A stretch of DNA of 64,000 nt. Source: Methanomassiliicoccaceae archaeon UBA472. GTDB lineage: Archaea > Thermoplasmatota > Thermoplasmata > Methanomassiliicoccales > UBA472. Every line of letters starts with the position of its first letter. Positions within the stretch are counted from its first letter, which is position 1. The stretch is taken from positions 124,001 to 188,000 of the forward strand of contig DAML01000026.1 in NCBI GenBank assembly GCA_002497075.1, in the 5' to 3' direction. Below are positions 42,921 through 52,244 of this stretch, in pieces. A model generated the notes under the pieces. It did not search any database. It saw only the letters and a program-made list of their open reading frames with translations, and was not told where the DNA came from. Both the position numbers and the translations under genes were made by a program.

Positions 42921-44027
42921 ATGGCTTCCTCCAAGGTCTACTTCACCGATATGCACACCTGCCAAGGCAGCAACCTGCTGCAGAAGATGGAAAAGCTCCT
43001 GCGCAAGGCCGGCCTGGACAAGATGGACCTGGACGGAAAGATGGTCGCGGTCAAACTGCATATGGGCGAGCCAGGGAATCTCGCGTACATCCGCCCGAAC
43101 TTCGCCGCGGTCCTGGTCAGGATGATCAAGGAGAAGGGCGGAAAACCGTTCCTGACCGATTGTAACACCTTGTACAGGGGCAAGAGGGCTAACGCCGTGG
43201 ACCATCTGAACGTAGCGATGGAGAACGGCTTCAACCGCATCGCCGTGGGCTGCGATGTGATCATCGCCGACGGGCTGTGGGGGAACGAACAGCGCGAAAT
43301 TCTCATCGAAAAGGAGCTGTGCCGGACGGCGAAGATAGGAAGCGCCATAGCCGACGCGGACGTGATAATATCTTTGAGCCATTTCAAAGGCCACGACCTC
43401 ACCGGTTTCGGCGGAGCCCTTAAGAACCTGGGCATGGGGAGCGGAAGCCGCTGCGGGAAGATGGAGATGCACGCGTCCTCCCACCCCACCGTGGACGCCA
43501 AGAAATGCGTGGGCTGCGGGCAATGCGTCAGAAATTGCCCGGAGAAGGCCATTGTGCTTAACGCCAAGAAAAAGGCGGTCATCGATCAGGCTCTGTGCGT
43601 GGGCTGCGGGCAATGCGTGGCCGTCTGTCGTTACGGAGCGCCGGAGGTGGAATGGGAAGGTTCCTCGGAGATCGTCAACAAGAAGATCGCCGAGTACGCG
43701 TACGCCGTGATCAGTGGCAAACCATCGTTCCACATATCCCTCATCATGGACGTCTCGCCGAACTGCGACTGCTGGCCCTTCAATGACGTTCCCATCGTCC
43801 CGGACATCGGCTTAGCCGCATCCAAGGACCCGGTGGCCCTGGACATGGCCTGCGCCACGCTGGTCAACGAGGCGTCGGTGGGAAAGGGAAGCGTTCTTGA
43901 TGTCAAAGGGAAAAAGGGCGACAAGTTCAAGGCGATCTATCCCAACACGGACTGGATGACCGGAATGGACCACGGGCAGCGCATCGGCCTGGGAAAGAAG
44001 GATTACGAGCTGGTCCGGTTGAAATGA
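42921..44027 (+). CDS. DUF362 protein with two 4Fe-4S motifs
   Basis: A 368-residue protein with an N-terminal DUF362 domain (KVYFTDMHT start, VKLHMGEPGN, ADVIISLSHFKGH) and a ferredoxin-like insert with two clusters, CVGCGQCVRNCPEKA and CVGCGQCVAVCRYGA, at about 195-235. The C-terminal part returns to the DUF362 fold (DPVALDMAC). Electron transfer or cluster-dependent chemistry is inferred; no substrate is known. Start ATG 42921. Confidence 0.87.
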   Translation: MASSKVYFTDMHTCQGSNLLQKMEKLLRKAGLDKMDLDGKMVAVKLHMGEPGNLAYIRPNFAAVLVRMIKEKGGKPFLTDCNTLYRGKRANAVDHLNVAMENGFNRIAVGCDVIIADGLWGNEQREILIEKELCRTAKIGSAIADADVIISLSHFKGHDLTGFGGALKNLGMGSGSRCGKMEMHASSHPTVDAKKCVGCGQCVRNCPEKAIVLNAKKKAVIDQALCVGCGQCVAVCRYGAPEVEWEGSSEIVNKKIAEYAYAVISGKPSFHISLIMDVSPNCDCWPFNDVPIVPDIGLAASKDPVALDMACATLVNEASVGKGSVLDVKGKKGDKFKAIYPNTDWMTGMDHGQRIGLGKKDYELVRLK

Positions 44028-44064
44028 TTGTAAAAGATATTATCGGATAGAGCGTTGACCGTTC

Positions 44065-45252
44065 ATGGTCGATTTCCGTCCGTTCCGCCCCTACATCCCT
44101 CGCCTGGAAAACGGCGAGGCGATCATCGATCGCGTGTCCCCGCCCTACGATGTCATATCCGCCGAGGAGCTGGCAAGACTGAAAGGGAACCGCTTTAACG
44201 TCACCAACGTGACCATGGGCGGGATCGGCGGGGATTACACCGCGACCGGGGCGGCGCTCCGTTCCTGGATAGAGCACGGCGCTCTGGCGCAGGACCGGCG
44301 GGATGCTTTCTACACCTACAAGCAGACCTTCTGCGAGGGTGAGCATTGCTGGCAGAGGACCGGGATAATCGGGATACTGGCGGCCAAGGGCTACGCTGAA
44401 GGTGTCGTTCCTCATGAGGAGACCTTCCCCAAGGTCAAGGAGGACCGTTTGAACCTGCTCCGGGGAACGGAGACGCACTGCGAATCGATCTTCGGGATCT
44501 TCGATGAGCTGTCCGCCAAGTCAAGGGATAAGATCGAGGACCTGGAGACCAAGGTCCTGGAGTTCACCGATCCCCAGGGCGTGCGGCACTGCCTGTTCCG
44601 GGTCTGCGATCCTGAAACGGTAAAGGCGATATCCGATGAGCTCAGGGAAAAGACCGTGCTCATCGCCGACGGCCACCACCGGTTTGAGACGTCCTCACGT
44701 TACGCGCAGGAGAATCCTGACTCGCCGGCAAAGCAGTTCGTGCTGGCCACCCTGGTGCCGTCCAACGATCCTGGACTTTTAGTGTTCCCGACACACCGTC
44801 TGGTGAAGGACCTGCCTGTTCCGGCCGACAGGTTCCTGGAGATCATGAAGAGCAGGTTCGAGCTGCAGACGGTGCCGTCACCTTCCGAACTGGCCTCCGC
44901 CCTGGAAGGCCGGCCGTCCTCGGACATAGGACTGGTCATTGACGGAAGGGCGTACCTCGCCTCCCCCCGGGACCTGCCGGCCGACCCGATGTGGGAGCTG
45001 GACTCCTACGTAGGCCAGGAATGGGTGCTGAAGGGAGAGGCCTGGAAGGAAGAGCCGCAGGTGTTATACGAACACGACACCGCCAAGGCCTTGGCCAAGG
45101 TGGCCGATGGGTATCGGCTGATGGTCATGCTGAGGTCGCCCTCGGTGGAAAAGATATGGGAGCTGGCCCGCATGGACCGCCGCATGCCCAAGAAGTCCAC
45201 CTACTTCTGGCCGAAGATGTGGTCCGGGTTCGTCTACTACCGCATGGCGTGA
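44065..45252 (+). CDS. DUF1015 family protein
   Basis: A 395-residue protein of DUF1015, an enzyme-like family common in anaerobes and often near serine or amino acid metabolism genes. Typical stretches are SPPYDVIS near the N-terminus, the strongly conserved IADGHHRFETS, and a C-terminal YFWPKMWSGFVYY. The histidine pair in DGHHR is a likely active site. Third in a row after the hydantoinase and DUF362 genes. Confidence 0.88.
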   Translation: MVDFRPFRPYIPRLENGEAIIDRVSPPYDVISAEELARLKGNRFNVTNVTMGGIGGDYTATGAALRSWIEHGALAQDRRDAFYTYKQTFCEGEHCWQRTGIIGILAAKGYAEGVVPHEETFPKVKEDRLNLLRGTETHCESIFGIFDELSAKSRDKIEDLETKVLEFTDPQGVRHCLFRVCDPETVKAISDELREKTVLIADGHHRFETSSRYAQENPDSPAKQFVLATLVPSNDPGLLVFPTHRLVKDLPVPADRFLEIMKSRFELQTVPSPSELASALEGRPSSDIGLVIDGRAYLASPRDLPADPMWELDSYVGQEWVLKGEAWKEEPQVLYEHDTAKALAKVADGYRLMVMLRSPSVEKIWELARMDRRMPKKSTYFWPKMWSGFVYYRMA

Positions 45253-45253
45253 A

Positions 45254-47506
45254 CTACCTCTTGCGGCGTCGCAGATATATCGCCATGGATCCCCCAATGG
45301 CCAAGATCGCCAAGGTTAGGAGAACAAATCCAATATAGGGGGAGGTAAGCGAAATGCCCCCCTCCTTACCGTAGACCATCTCCACATCGCCGACGTCCTG
45401 GTCTTCCCCGGGCAAGACCTGGATGCTCAAGGGGCGAGCGGTGTAATCGTCCTTCCAGAATTCGAACGAATAGTTGCCTGGGGCAACCTCGAGAGAGAAA
45501 CGCCCATCAGCCCCTGTGTAAACATCGACACTGCCCAATACCACGCGAACACCTTCGAGGGCGTTCCCGTCCTCGTCTATGACGCGCCCGCTCACGGTGG
45601 CGTTCGGCCCTTCGGTCCTGAAGGTCCAGCTGAACTCGGTCATGTTGTTCCCAGCCAGATCGCGGCCGTTCACCTTGACGGAATAGTCGGTCTCGAATTC
45701 CATCAGCATGCCGAGGGTGAAGGTACGGTCGTTCCATATGCCGTTGGTCTGGACCAAGTTGATCGTCACCACTACCGAACTGGCGTTCATGTTCTCGGAG
45801 AAGGTGATGCTGATGGCGCCCCCTTGCTCGGCGTCCAGGCCTTGAGGTGCGTGAGCGATCACCTCTGGCGGCGTGATGTCCGCGGGTATCTCCAACCCGG
45901 AAATGCTGGTCAGCGGGAACGGGTCCTGGCATCCTCCGGACAGATTGTACGGCAGGTCCACGATCCCGTCGTCGTTATCATCTGGGGAAAGCCAGTCGGC
46001 CCAAAGGTTGCCGGTGCCGAGGGACCAGTTGTTCCCCTCCTCGCCGCAGTAGGCCTGCGGCCTCAGCGGGGAGTACTGTCTGCCGGAGTCCTTGTTGAAG
46101 AGCAGGGCGTTGCCATAAATGGAGTTCCCGGACCCTTCTTCGAGATACACGCCTTCCTGGACGTTGCTCATGAACAGGTTGCTGACCACCACGTTATCGT
46201 CGGTACCCCGGAGGTGCAGACCGAAGCCATCGTTGTACGATGCCTCGTTGTTCCCTACGCGCATATCATGACATCCGGCGCCCAGGTAAACCCCGTCATC
46301 CCCCCCGTTCGCGAAGGAGTTGTTCACCAGTTCGGAATTGACGGTGTAGATAAGATAGGCTCCCTCCTTGACAGAACCGCTGATGGAATTGTTGGAGATG
46401 CTGATCCCGGTTATCTCCTGTCCGGAGAGGGTTGCCGCCCGGATGCCGACGTTGCACCCGGATATGTCGTTCCCATTGACGATGGTGTCCTTGACCTCTC
46501 CGATACCCAGGTAAATGCCCACCGCGGAATCCGATCTGGTCATGCGCATTATGACGTTGTCGAGCACCTCGTTGCCTTGACCAGGGCTGATCAGCACGCC
46601 GAAGGCCCCGTCCACGATAACATTGGCGGAGATCAGATTGCGGTCGGCGTCGGTCCCGACCAGTATACCCCGGGTGTTGTTCGAGAGCACGTTGCCGGAG
46701 ACCTCGTTGTCGGTCCAATCAATCTCCACCCCCTGGAAGCATCCAGAGATCGCGTTCCCGGACACATTCTCCGATGTTCCGAATGAGATCATGACCCCAG
46801 AACCCACAGTGTTTCGGATGGTGTTGTTGAGCACATTGTCGCCAGTAGTAATGCGGGAATCGCCGAGCACTATCCCGTTGGACCCCTCATCGATGGTGTT
46901 GCCGAGAATTTTCACACCTTGGCATCCATCTATGAGTATCCCGGTGTCCATGTTTCCTACGAGGAAGGTGCTGTGGGTGACCTTGACGGTACCATCCGAA
47001 CAGTCCAGCAGGTGCACCCCGGTCCTGAGGTTATTGATGAACCGGGAGCCGTTGATGGTAACGTTGCTGGACCCGACCACCGTCACTCCCCTGACGTTGT
47101 ATTCGGTCAGGCAATCCTCTATGAGGGCATTGGTGACGTTGACCAGCAGTATCCCAGAACCGCTCTCCGATAGGTCGAGGGGATCGTGGTTAGGTGAATA
47201 TGCGTCATGGACATAGCACCCCTCGATGCGGAAGTGCGCGGTGGTGTTGGAGATGCGTATCCCGTGCAGCTCGAGGGAAGCGTTGAGACTGATGTCCCTG
47301 AGGATGTAAGGGTCCTCAGAAGTGCCGCTGCCGGTGAAGCCCGCGGCGTTGAAGCCCCCGTTGCCCTCCACCACGATCGGGTCGAACTTGAATGTCAATC
47401 CTTGAGAACCGGGAGCGAGCGACGGTACCGTTAAAAGGACGCTGAGCAAGATCACGACGACGACACTGAGAACCCGCTTCCCCCGCTCCACCATGGCCCT
47501 GCCCAT
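45254..47506 (-). CDS. Surface-anchored parallel beta-helix protein (NosD-like)
   Basis: A 750-residue secreted protein: signal peptide (about 5-30), a right-handed parallel beta-helix with repeated patterns such as SGNAISGCFQGVEI and ISNNSISGS (about 40-520), a bacterial Ig-like domain (AISITFSENM), a carboxypeptidase regulatory-like domain (SGRVIDEDGNALEGV), one membrane helix (IGFVLLTLAILAIGGSMAIYL) and RRRKR at the end. Likely faces outside, anchored by the C-terminal helix. Ligand unknown, possibly a glycan. ATG 47506 or 47494. Related in plan to the partial protein at 58848. Confidence 0.85.
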   Translation of the reverse strand: MGRAMVERGKRVLSVVVVILLSVLLTVPSLAPGSQGLTFKFDPIVVEGNGGFNAAGFTGSGTSEDPYILRDISLNASLELHGIRISNTTAHFRIEGCYVHDAYSPNHDPLDLSESGSGILLVNVTNALIEDCLTEYNVRGVTVVGSSNVTINGSRFINNLRTGVHLLDCSDGTVKVTHSTFLVGNMDTGILIDGCQGVKILGNTIDEGSNGIVLGDSRITTGDNVLNNTIRNTVGSGVMISFGTSENVSGNAISGCFQGVEIDWTDNEVSGNVLSNNTRGILVGTDADRNLISANVIVDGAFGVLISPGQGNEVLDNVIMRMTRSDSAVGIYLGIGEVKDTIVNGNDISGCNVGIRAATLSGQEITGISISNNSISGSVKEGAYLIYTVNSELVNNSFANGGDDGVYLGAGCHDMRVGNNEASYNDGFGLHLRGTDDNVVVSNLFMSNVQEGVYLEEGSGNSIYGNALLFNKDSGRQYSPLRPQAYCGEEGNNWSLGTGNLWADWLSPDDNDDGIVDLPYNLSGGCQDPFPLTSISGLEIPADITPPEVIAHAPQGLDAEQGGAISITFSENMNASSVVVTINLVQTNGIWNDRTFTLGMLMEFETDYSVKVNGRDLAGNNMTEFSWTFRTEGPNATVSGRVIDEDGNALEGVRVVLGSVDVYTGADGRFSLEVAPGNYSFEFWKDDYTARPLSIQVLPGEDQDVGDVEMVYGKEGGISLTSPYIGFVLLTLAILAIGGSMAIYLRRRKR

Positions 47507-47543
47507 GGGAATGCTGGGTTATGAATTTTTGTTGAGAATGATA

Positions 47544-47618
47544 TGGAGCCACTGGAGGGAATTGAACCCTCGACCTACGCCTTACCAAGGCGTCGCTATA
47601 CCTCTAAGCCACAGTGGC
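47544..47618 (-). tRNA. tRNA-Thr (anticodon GGT), CCA encoded
   Basis: Minus-strand cloverleaf: acceptor GCCACTG/CAGTGGC, anticodon stem ACGCC/GGCGT around loop TTGGTAA (anticodon GGT), T arm GAGGG-TTCAATT-CCCTC, discriminator T, and CCA encoded (47544-47546). Confidence 0.95.
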
Positions 47619-47710
47619 CTGCTCCACCGACAAACCGGTGGTCGTTCATAAACCTTTTGCTACTGGTCTAAGGCAAAATCCTTTTGATTGCGGGGGCGCT
47701 AGAGGTGGCG

Positions 47711-49624
47711 ATGAAGAAGGAGATGACGGCCTTCGACGTGGCGGCCATAACGTCGGAGATGCAGGGGCTGGTCGGTGGCTTCCTGGACAAGATATTCCAC
47801 TGGGACGGTCGCAACGTGCTGCTGCGCATAAACGTGCAGGGAACGGGCAAGAAGGAGCTCATGCTAAAGGACGGCCGTTGGCTGCATCTGGTGGCCGACC
47901 GCCCGGAGACGCCCGACACACCGTCCGGCTTCGCCGTGCACCTGCGCAAGGTGCTCTACAACACCCGGATCATCTCCGTCTCCCAGAGGGAGTTCGACCG
48001 CATCGTCACCATGGACCTGGCCGATCGTGACGGCACATACAAGCTCGTCTTCGAGCTCATCGGCGAGGGCAACCTGATAATGGTGAACGACGGAAAGATA
48101 ACCAACGCCCTGGAGCAGAAGCGGTGGAGGCACCGGGACGTGCTCATCGGGGCCGAGTACGCGTACCCGCCCTCGAGGTTCGATCCGAGGAGCGCTTCCG
48201 CTGAGGATTTCACCACGGCGGTCCTCACCTCCAAGTCCGATCTCGTTCGAACGCTGGCCACTTCGGTGAACCTCGGCGGGCAGTACGGAGAGGAGGTCTG
48301 TCTCCGGACCGGTCTGGACAAGGGACGGAAGGCCTCCGGGATGACCGCGGAGGAAATAACTTCCCTGCGCTCGGCCACGCTCGGCCTCTTCGAGGCCCTC
48401 CGGGAAAGGGAGTTCGCCTGCCTGGTGTCCGAAGGAGACGCAGCGATCGACGCCACGCCCTATCCCCTCGTGGTCAACGAAGGTTTCACCAGGGAAGATA
48501 TGCCCACGCTCTCCGCGGCTATCTCGGCGTTCCTCGCCAAAAAGAAAGAGGACGAGGTCAAGGTCGACCCGGAGCTGGAGAGGCTACAGAGGCAACTGGA
48601 CCAGCAGTTGAAGGGGATCGAGGCGACCGAACGGGAGGCGGCCGTGCTGCAGGCGCAGGGCGATCTCCTCTACACCAGCTACGCTGACGTTTCGTTGACC
48701 CTGGAAAGGATGAACGGGCTGTCGAAGAACACCAGCTGGGAGAAGCTCAAGGAGCAGGGAACGAAGGTGCCTTTGGTCACTTCCGTGGAACCGCAGAAGA
48801 AGAGCTTCGTCATGAAGCTGGGCGACGAGCAGGTAACCCTTGATTACACTGTCGGTATAGACGAGAACGCCAACCGGCTGTACTCGCAGTCCAAGGAACT
48901 GAGGGAGAAGGCCGCCGGGGCCAAGGGAGCATTGGAGGAGACGCGAAAAGCAATGGCCAAGCGGGAAGCGAAGGGAGCCAAGGCCGCCCAAGAGGCCAAG
49001 GACCGCATGCAGCCCACCAAGCGCTTCTGGTTCGAGACGTACAAGTGGTTCATCACCTCCAACGGCCGCCTGGTACTGGGAGGAAGGGACGCCAAGTCCA
49101 ACGACCAGGTGGTCAAGAAGCACCTGGGCGACCGGGAACGCTACGCTCACGCCGACTTCCACGGGGCGCCGTCCATCGTCCTCAAGGAAGGGGCGGAGGC
49201 GACGGAAAAGGAGATGCGGGAGATCTGCCAGTTCGCCCTCTGCCACTCCAAGGCCTGGAACGCCGGGGCCGCCGAGGGATCGGCTTACTGGGTGCTCCCG
49301 GACCAGGTTTCCAAACGGCCAGAGGCCGGAGAGTTCGCCCCGCGCGGGGCCTTCATCATCCGCGGGAAGCGTAATTACGAACACCATCTCCCGCTGGAGA
49401 TGGTCATCGCCGAGGTGCTGGTGGAAGGGGCCCGGAAGATATCCTGTGCCCCCCGGGAGAGCGTCCCCTCGGAGAAGATGGTGGTCATCATTCCCGGGAA
49501 GATGCCGCGGGGGAAGACCTCCGCGATGCTGGCCAAAGCCTTCGGAGTGCCAGAAGAAGAGATATCCCGCATAATACCGCCGGGGGACCTGGAGATCAAG
49601 GAGACCGTCGGTATGAACCTGTAG
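47711..49624 (+). CDS. rqcH: RqcH/NEMF ribosome quality control protein
   Basis: A 637-residue archaeal Rqc2/NEMF homologue that binds stalled 50S subunits and recruits Ala-tRNA for C-terminal tailing. It has the N-terminal NFACT-N domain starting MTAFDVAAITSEMQGLVGG, a HhH-like middle, a long coiled coil (about 290-435) and the NFACT-R part with YKWFITSNGRLVLGGRDAKSNDQ and HADFHGAPS. ATG 47711 follows GAGGTG; the longer frame to 47684 is unlikely. Ends with TAG and then TGA. Confidence 0.92.
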   Translation: MKKEMTAFDVAAITSEMQGLVGGFLDKIFHWDGRNVLLRINVQGTGKKELMLKDGRWLHLVADRPETPDTPSGFAVHLRKVLYNTRIISVSQREFDRIVTMDLADRDGTYKLVFELIGEGNLIMVNDGKITNALEQKRWRHRDVLIGAEYAYPPSRFDPRSASAEDFTTAVLTSKSDLVRTLATSVNLGGQYGEEVCLRTGLDKGRKASGMTAEEITSLRSATLGLFEALREREFACLVSEGDAAIDATPYPLVVNEGFTREDMPTLSAAISAFLAKKKEDEVKVDPELERLQRQLDQQLKGIEATEREAAVLQAQGDLLYTSYADVSLTLERMNGLSKNTSWEKLKEQGTKVPLVTSVEPQKKSFVMKLGDEQVTLDYTVGIDENANRLYSQSKELREKAAGAKGALEETRKAMAKREAKGAKAAQEAKDRMQPTKRFWFETYKWFITSNGRLVLGGRDAKSNDQVVKKHLGDRERYAHADFHGAPSIVLKEGAEATEKEMREICQFALCHSKAWNAGAAEGSAYWVLPDQVSKRPEAGEFAPRGAFIIRGKRNYEHHLPLEMVIAEVLVEGARKISCAPRESVPSEKMVVIIPGKMPRGKTSAMLAKAFGVPEEEISRIIPPGDLEIKETVGMNL

Positions 49625-49633
49625 TGAAAAGAG

Positions 49634-49707
49634 CGCCCGGGCCGGAATTCGAATCCGGGTCTAGAGGTTCGCAGCCTCTTAGGATATCCAAGCTACCCCA
49701 CCCGGGC
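49634..49707 (-). tRNA. tRNA-Arg (anticodon GCG)
   Basis: Minus-strand cloverleaf: acceptor GCCCGGG/CCCGGGC, anticodon stem AGAGG/CCTCT around loop CTGCGAA (anticodon GCG), T arm CCGGA-TTCGAAT-TCCGG, discriminator G. CCA is not encoded. Confidence 0.93.
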
Positions 49708-49860
49708 CTATTTTGTGGACAATATGCTCCAATTACTAAAGCGTTGTTACTCCCCGGGCCGGTCGTAAGGATGTAAAGGAGTAATGCCAGACGTTCGGTT
49801 CCGGAATAATATGACTTTATGAATGGAATACAAGATGAAAAATCAAGAAGATGTTATGAC

Positions 49861-49880
49861 GGTCGCGCCGGGAGGCGCGA
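49861..49880 (-). terminator. Hairpin downstream of the S17e gene
   Basis: TCGCGCC-GGGA-GGCGCGA forms a GC-rich stem about 12 bases after the S17e stop. In the minus direction only short A/T runs follow. The gap 49708-49891 holds nothing else I recognise. Confidence 0.45.
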
Positions 49881-49891
49881 TCAAAGGGGTT

Positions 49892-50083
49892 TCAGAAATC
49901 CTTGTTCTGCCAGTAGCGGCTGACGTAACCGGCGATGCGGTTCCTCATCATGATGGAGCTTACGTTGGTAAGCCTCTGGACCAGGATCTTGTTGTTCTCG
50001 AAGTCAGCGCTGAAAGCGCGGGGGTACTTCTCGACCAGTTCCACGGCCACTCTCTTAATGTAAGTTGGTCTGATGTTGCCCAT
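49892..50083 (-). CDS. rps17e: Ribosomal protein S17e
   Basis: A 63-residue 30S subunit protein specific to archaea and eukaryotes. It is easy to recognise from MGNIRPTYIKRVAVELVEKY and the late RNRIAGYVSRYW. ATG 50083 is correct by homology; a longer frame running to 50752 is only a reading-through of thyX antisense DNA in another phase. A TATA element sits in the 3' end of the thyX gene upstream. Confidence 0.95.
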   Translation of the reverse strand: MGNIRPTYIKRVAVELVEKYPRAFSADFENNKILVQRLTNVSSIMMRNRIAGYVSRYWQNKDF

Positions 50084-50120
50084 AGCAATCTTCCCAGGTA
50101 AATGCGGCCAAAGTGTTGGA

Positions 50121-50130
50121 GTTATATAAA
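50121..50130 (-). promoter_or_regulatory. TATA box of S17e inside the thyX end
   Basis: On the minus strand TTTATATAAC spans the last two codons and the stop of thyX, about 40 bases before ATG 50083. It leaves a leader of about 15 bases. Confidence 0.5.
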
Positions 50131-50796
50131 TCTTAGCTCCGTGCGCGGTTTGCCACAGCTCAGCTTCCCTTCCGGACACTTCCCCCGGAGGCAGGCTGGG
50201 CCAGCATCCCTGAATATGGCCGGGGATGCTTTCCGTGCTTCCATCAACATCAGCTCGGCGGCGGTGCGTATCTCTTGCTGCGCCCTCCGGCACGTGCGCA
50301 ACGTAAAGAAGTGCCACAGCTCCCGGGCGTTCATCGTCACCACGATGTTCGTAGTGCAGGCGTTCGGCAATACGTAACGAGCGTCCTCCACCGGGACGAC
50401 GGTCGACAGCTTCTGGTACGCTTCCCAGGCGTTCTCCATGGCCTCCTCGAACACCTTCTTGGATTCCGGATCGGACCGGACCGTTTCCGGAATAACGTAA
50501 TCCGGCTCCAGCAAGGACACGTACCTCTGGCTCTGCTGCGAGAAGCTGGCTATGCGGTGCCGGACCAGCTGGTGAGTAAGAGAACGTGATACGCCTTCCA
50601 GCGAGAAGGTGTAAGAGGCGTGCTCGATGACCGAGTGGTGACCCATGCCCACCACCTTGTCGATGAAGGTGCCGGCCTTGCCTTCCTCCACGTCCTCCAG
50701 TATCTCGCTCGCCGGGTCCGGCGAATAGCAGGAGCGGGCGGCCGCGGCGCACAGCCGCTCGGCGTCGTTGGTGTACGAGAGAAGAACTACCTTCAT
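50122..50796 (-). CDS. thyX: Flavin-dependent thymidylate synthase (ThyX)
   Basis: A 224-residue ThyX, which makes dTMP from dUMP with methylene-tetrahydrofolate and FAD. The family motif RHRxxSxxxxR is present as RHRIASFSQQSQRY, with HHSVIEHASYTF before it and the later LPNACTTNIVVTMNARELWHF part (residues above shown in pieces). The C-terminal tail has two extra cysteines. The gene is upstream of S17e on the same strand. Start ATG 50796. Confidence 0.96.
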   Translation of the reverse strand: MKVVLLSYTNDAERLCAAAARSCYSPDPASEILEDVEEGKAGTFIDKVVGMGHHSVIEHASYTFSLEGVSRSLTHQLVRHRIASFSQQSQRYVSLLEPDYVIPETVRSDPESKKVFEEAMENAWEAYQKLSTVVPVEDARYVLPNACTTNIVVTMNARELWHFFTLRTCRRAQQEIRTAAELMLMEARKASPAIFRDAGPACLRGKCPEGKLSCGKPRTELRFI

Positions 50797-50833
50797 CGAA
50801 CGGGATATGCCATCCGGGGAAAAAGGATTTCCC

Positions 50834-51535
50834 TCAATTCCCGATGGTGAACGAGAAGGAAGCCTCGGCGTTGTTCACCGGTCCTTCCAGGCGGAGGTCC
50901 TTAAGGTCCTTTAGGCGGTAGGCCACCAGATCCTCCCTGGACAGTATCCGGCGTATTCCTTCCACGTGCCCGTCGCCGATCACAGCCAGCACGCTTCCGT
51001 AAAGCCCCTCGGCCCTCAGGATGTTCCGGGCCATGTGCTCATTGCGCTCGTCTATCAGAACGCGCTTCACGGTAGGGAAGCTCCTGGCCAGGGTGTCCAT
51101 GTACCTCTCTTCGTTCTCCTGGAACTCCTGCAGCTCCTTCTCCACCCGCTTGCGGGTCATGAACAGACCGCCGAAGGAGGATAGCAGCATGCCCACCCTC
51201 TCCTTCACAGACATCTGCTTGATCAGGGAATTGAAGAGGCGGCCGGCGTCCATGTCGATGAAGAGGACCTGCGATCCCCGGGCTTTGGCGGCATCCACCG
51301 CGGCCAGCATTTCCGCCCCGACCTCCCCGCCGAACTGTTCGGCCAGCCTTCGTTGCATGACCGCCAGCAAGCGATAGGGAATAGGCACCTTGCCGCGCGG
51401 CGATCCTTCCTGAAGCGCACGATATCGTCCGGGGTCCAGCTCTATGCCGACCGCACCCGGGGCGTAATGCTCGACCAGGGAGCCTATCGGCTTAGACACG
51501 TCGATGACATGGGCCACGCCGACAAGCACGATCAT
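50834..51535 (-). CDS. TraB/PrgY-family protein
   Basis: A 233-residue protein with the GVAHVI start, a central helical part and the paired motifs DERNEHMA and GDGHVEGI of the TraB/TIKI protease-like family. In bacteria PrgY/TraB inhibits pheromone signalling; in archaea the function is unknown. Unlike many archaeal members it lacks a C-terminal set of membrane helices. Its start (51535) is divergent from the HAD gene, with starts about 50 bases apart. Confidence 0.87.
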   Translation of the reverse strand: MIVLVGVAHVIDVSKPIGSLVEHYAPGAVGIELDPGRYRALQEGSPRGKVPIPYRLLAVMQRRLAEQFGGEVGAEMLAAVDAAKARGSQVLFIDMDAGRLFNSLIKQMSVKERVGMLLSSFGGLFMTRKRVEKELQEFQENEERYMDTLARSFPTVKRVLIDERNEHMARNILRAEGLYGSVLAVIGDGHVEGIRRILSREDLVAYRLKDLKDLRLEGPVNNAEASFSFTIGN

Positions 51536-51587
51536 GTTCTGGTCATTGCAGCAACTTTCTTATAATCATTGCCTCCTGGCTTTGACC

Positions 51588-52244
51588 GTGAGAGAGAACG
51601 GGCGCAAGTTCGACCTGGTGGCCTTCGACATGGACGGCGTGCTGGTCGATTATCTTTCTTCCTGGACCTGGGTGCACGACCGGTTCGGGGTGAGCAACGA
51701 GGAGTCGGTCATATCCTTCATGGACGGGGAGATCGACGACCTGGAGTTCATGCGGCGGGACATCGCGCTTTGGCTCAAGCATCGCCCCGGGCTGGGACTG
51801 GGGGACGTGGAGAGGGAGCTGGCGAGGCTTCCGATCAACCCTGGCATAGGAGCTACCGTCCGGGCTTTGCAGGAGAGGGGCACCAGGACGGTCATCATTA
51901 GCGGGGGGCTGGACCTTATCGCCGGAAAGCTGGCCAAGGAGTACGGCTTCGATGCGCAGTGGTCCAACGGACTGGAGGCGGACGCCCGTGGGAAGCTGAC
52001 CGGAGAAGGGGTTCTCAGGGTGGAGCTGTGCAACAAACGGAAGGCTTTGCAGGAAGCGCAAGAGATCTTCAGCGTTACCCCGGAAAGAACGGCGGCCATA
52101 GGGAACAGCTCCATCGACGTCTCGATGTTCCAGGCGTCCTCCTTGGGAATAGCTTTCAATCCCATTGATGAGGACGTGGTACGCGGGGCCCATCACGTCA
52201 TAAGGGACGCCAGCCTGAGCGCCGTTCTCCCATTGCTATTGTGA
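51588..52244 (+). CDS. HAD-family phosphatase, SerB-like
   Basis: A 218-residue HAD-superfamily phosphatase. The nucleophile motif is FDMDGVLVD, motif 2 is the threonine/serine in TVIISGG, motif 3 includes KRKALQE and motif 4 is AIGNSSIDVSMF. The layout is close to phosphoserine phosphatase, though it reads less like true SerB at the N-terminus. I chose GTG 51588 because TTATAAT at about 51559-51565 lies 25 bases before it; the longer frame from 51504 overlaps the TraB gene. Confidence 0.83.
   Translation: MRENGRKFDLVAFDMDGVLVDYLSSWTWVHDRFGVSNEESVISFMDGEIDDLEFMRRDIALWLKHRPGLGLGDVERELARLPINPGIGATVRALQERGTRTVIISGGLDLIAGKLAKEYGFDAQWSNGLEADARGKLTGEGVLRVELCNKRKALQEAQEIFSVTPERTAAIGNSSIDVSMFQASSLGIAFNPIDEDVVRGAHHVIRDASLSAVLPLLL

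Noticed and set aside
41712..43733. A 673-codon frame opposite the hydantoinase and DUF362 genes
   Set aside because: It runs across two well-recognised genes on the other strand and has no recognisable domain.
2783..49624. Pyrrolysine (TAG) readthrough
   Set aside because: TAG ends many ordinary genes here (heliorhodopsin 1, the ArsA-like ATPase, CC protein, QueG-like, methyltransferase, RqcH), each at the normal family C-terminus, so no readthrough is supported.
50122..50752. N-terminal extension of S17e antisense-phase frame
   Set aside because: S17e homology begins exactly at ATG 50083; the upstream part is thyX in another phase.
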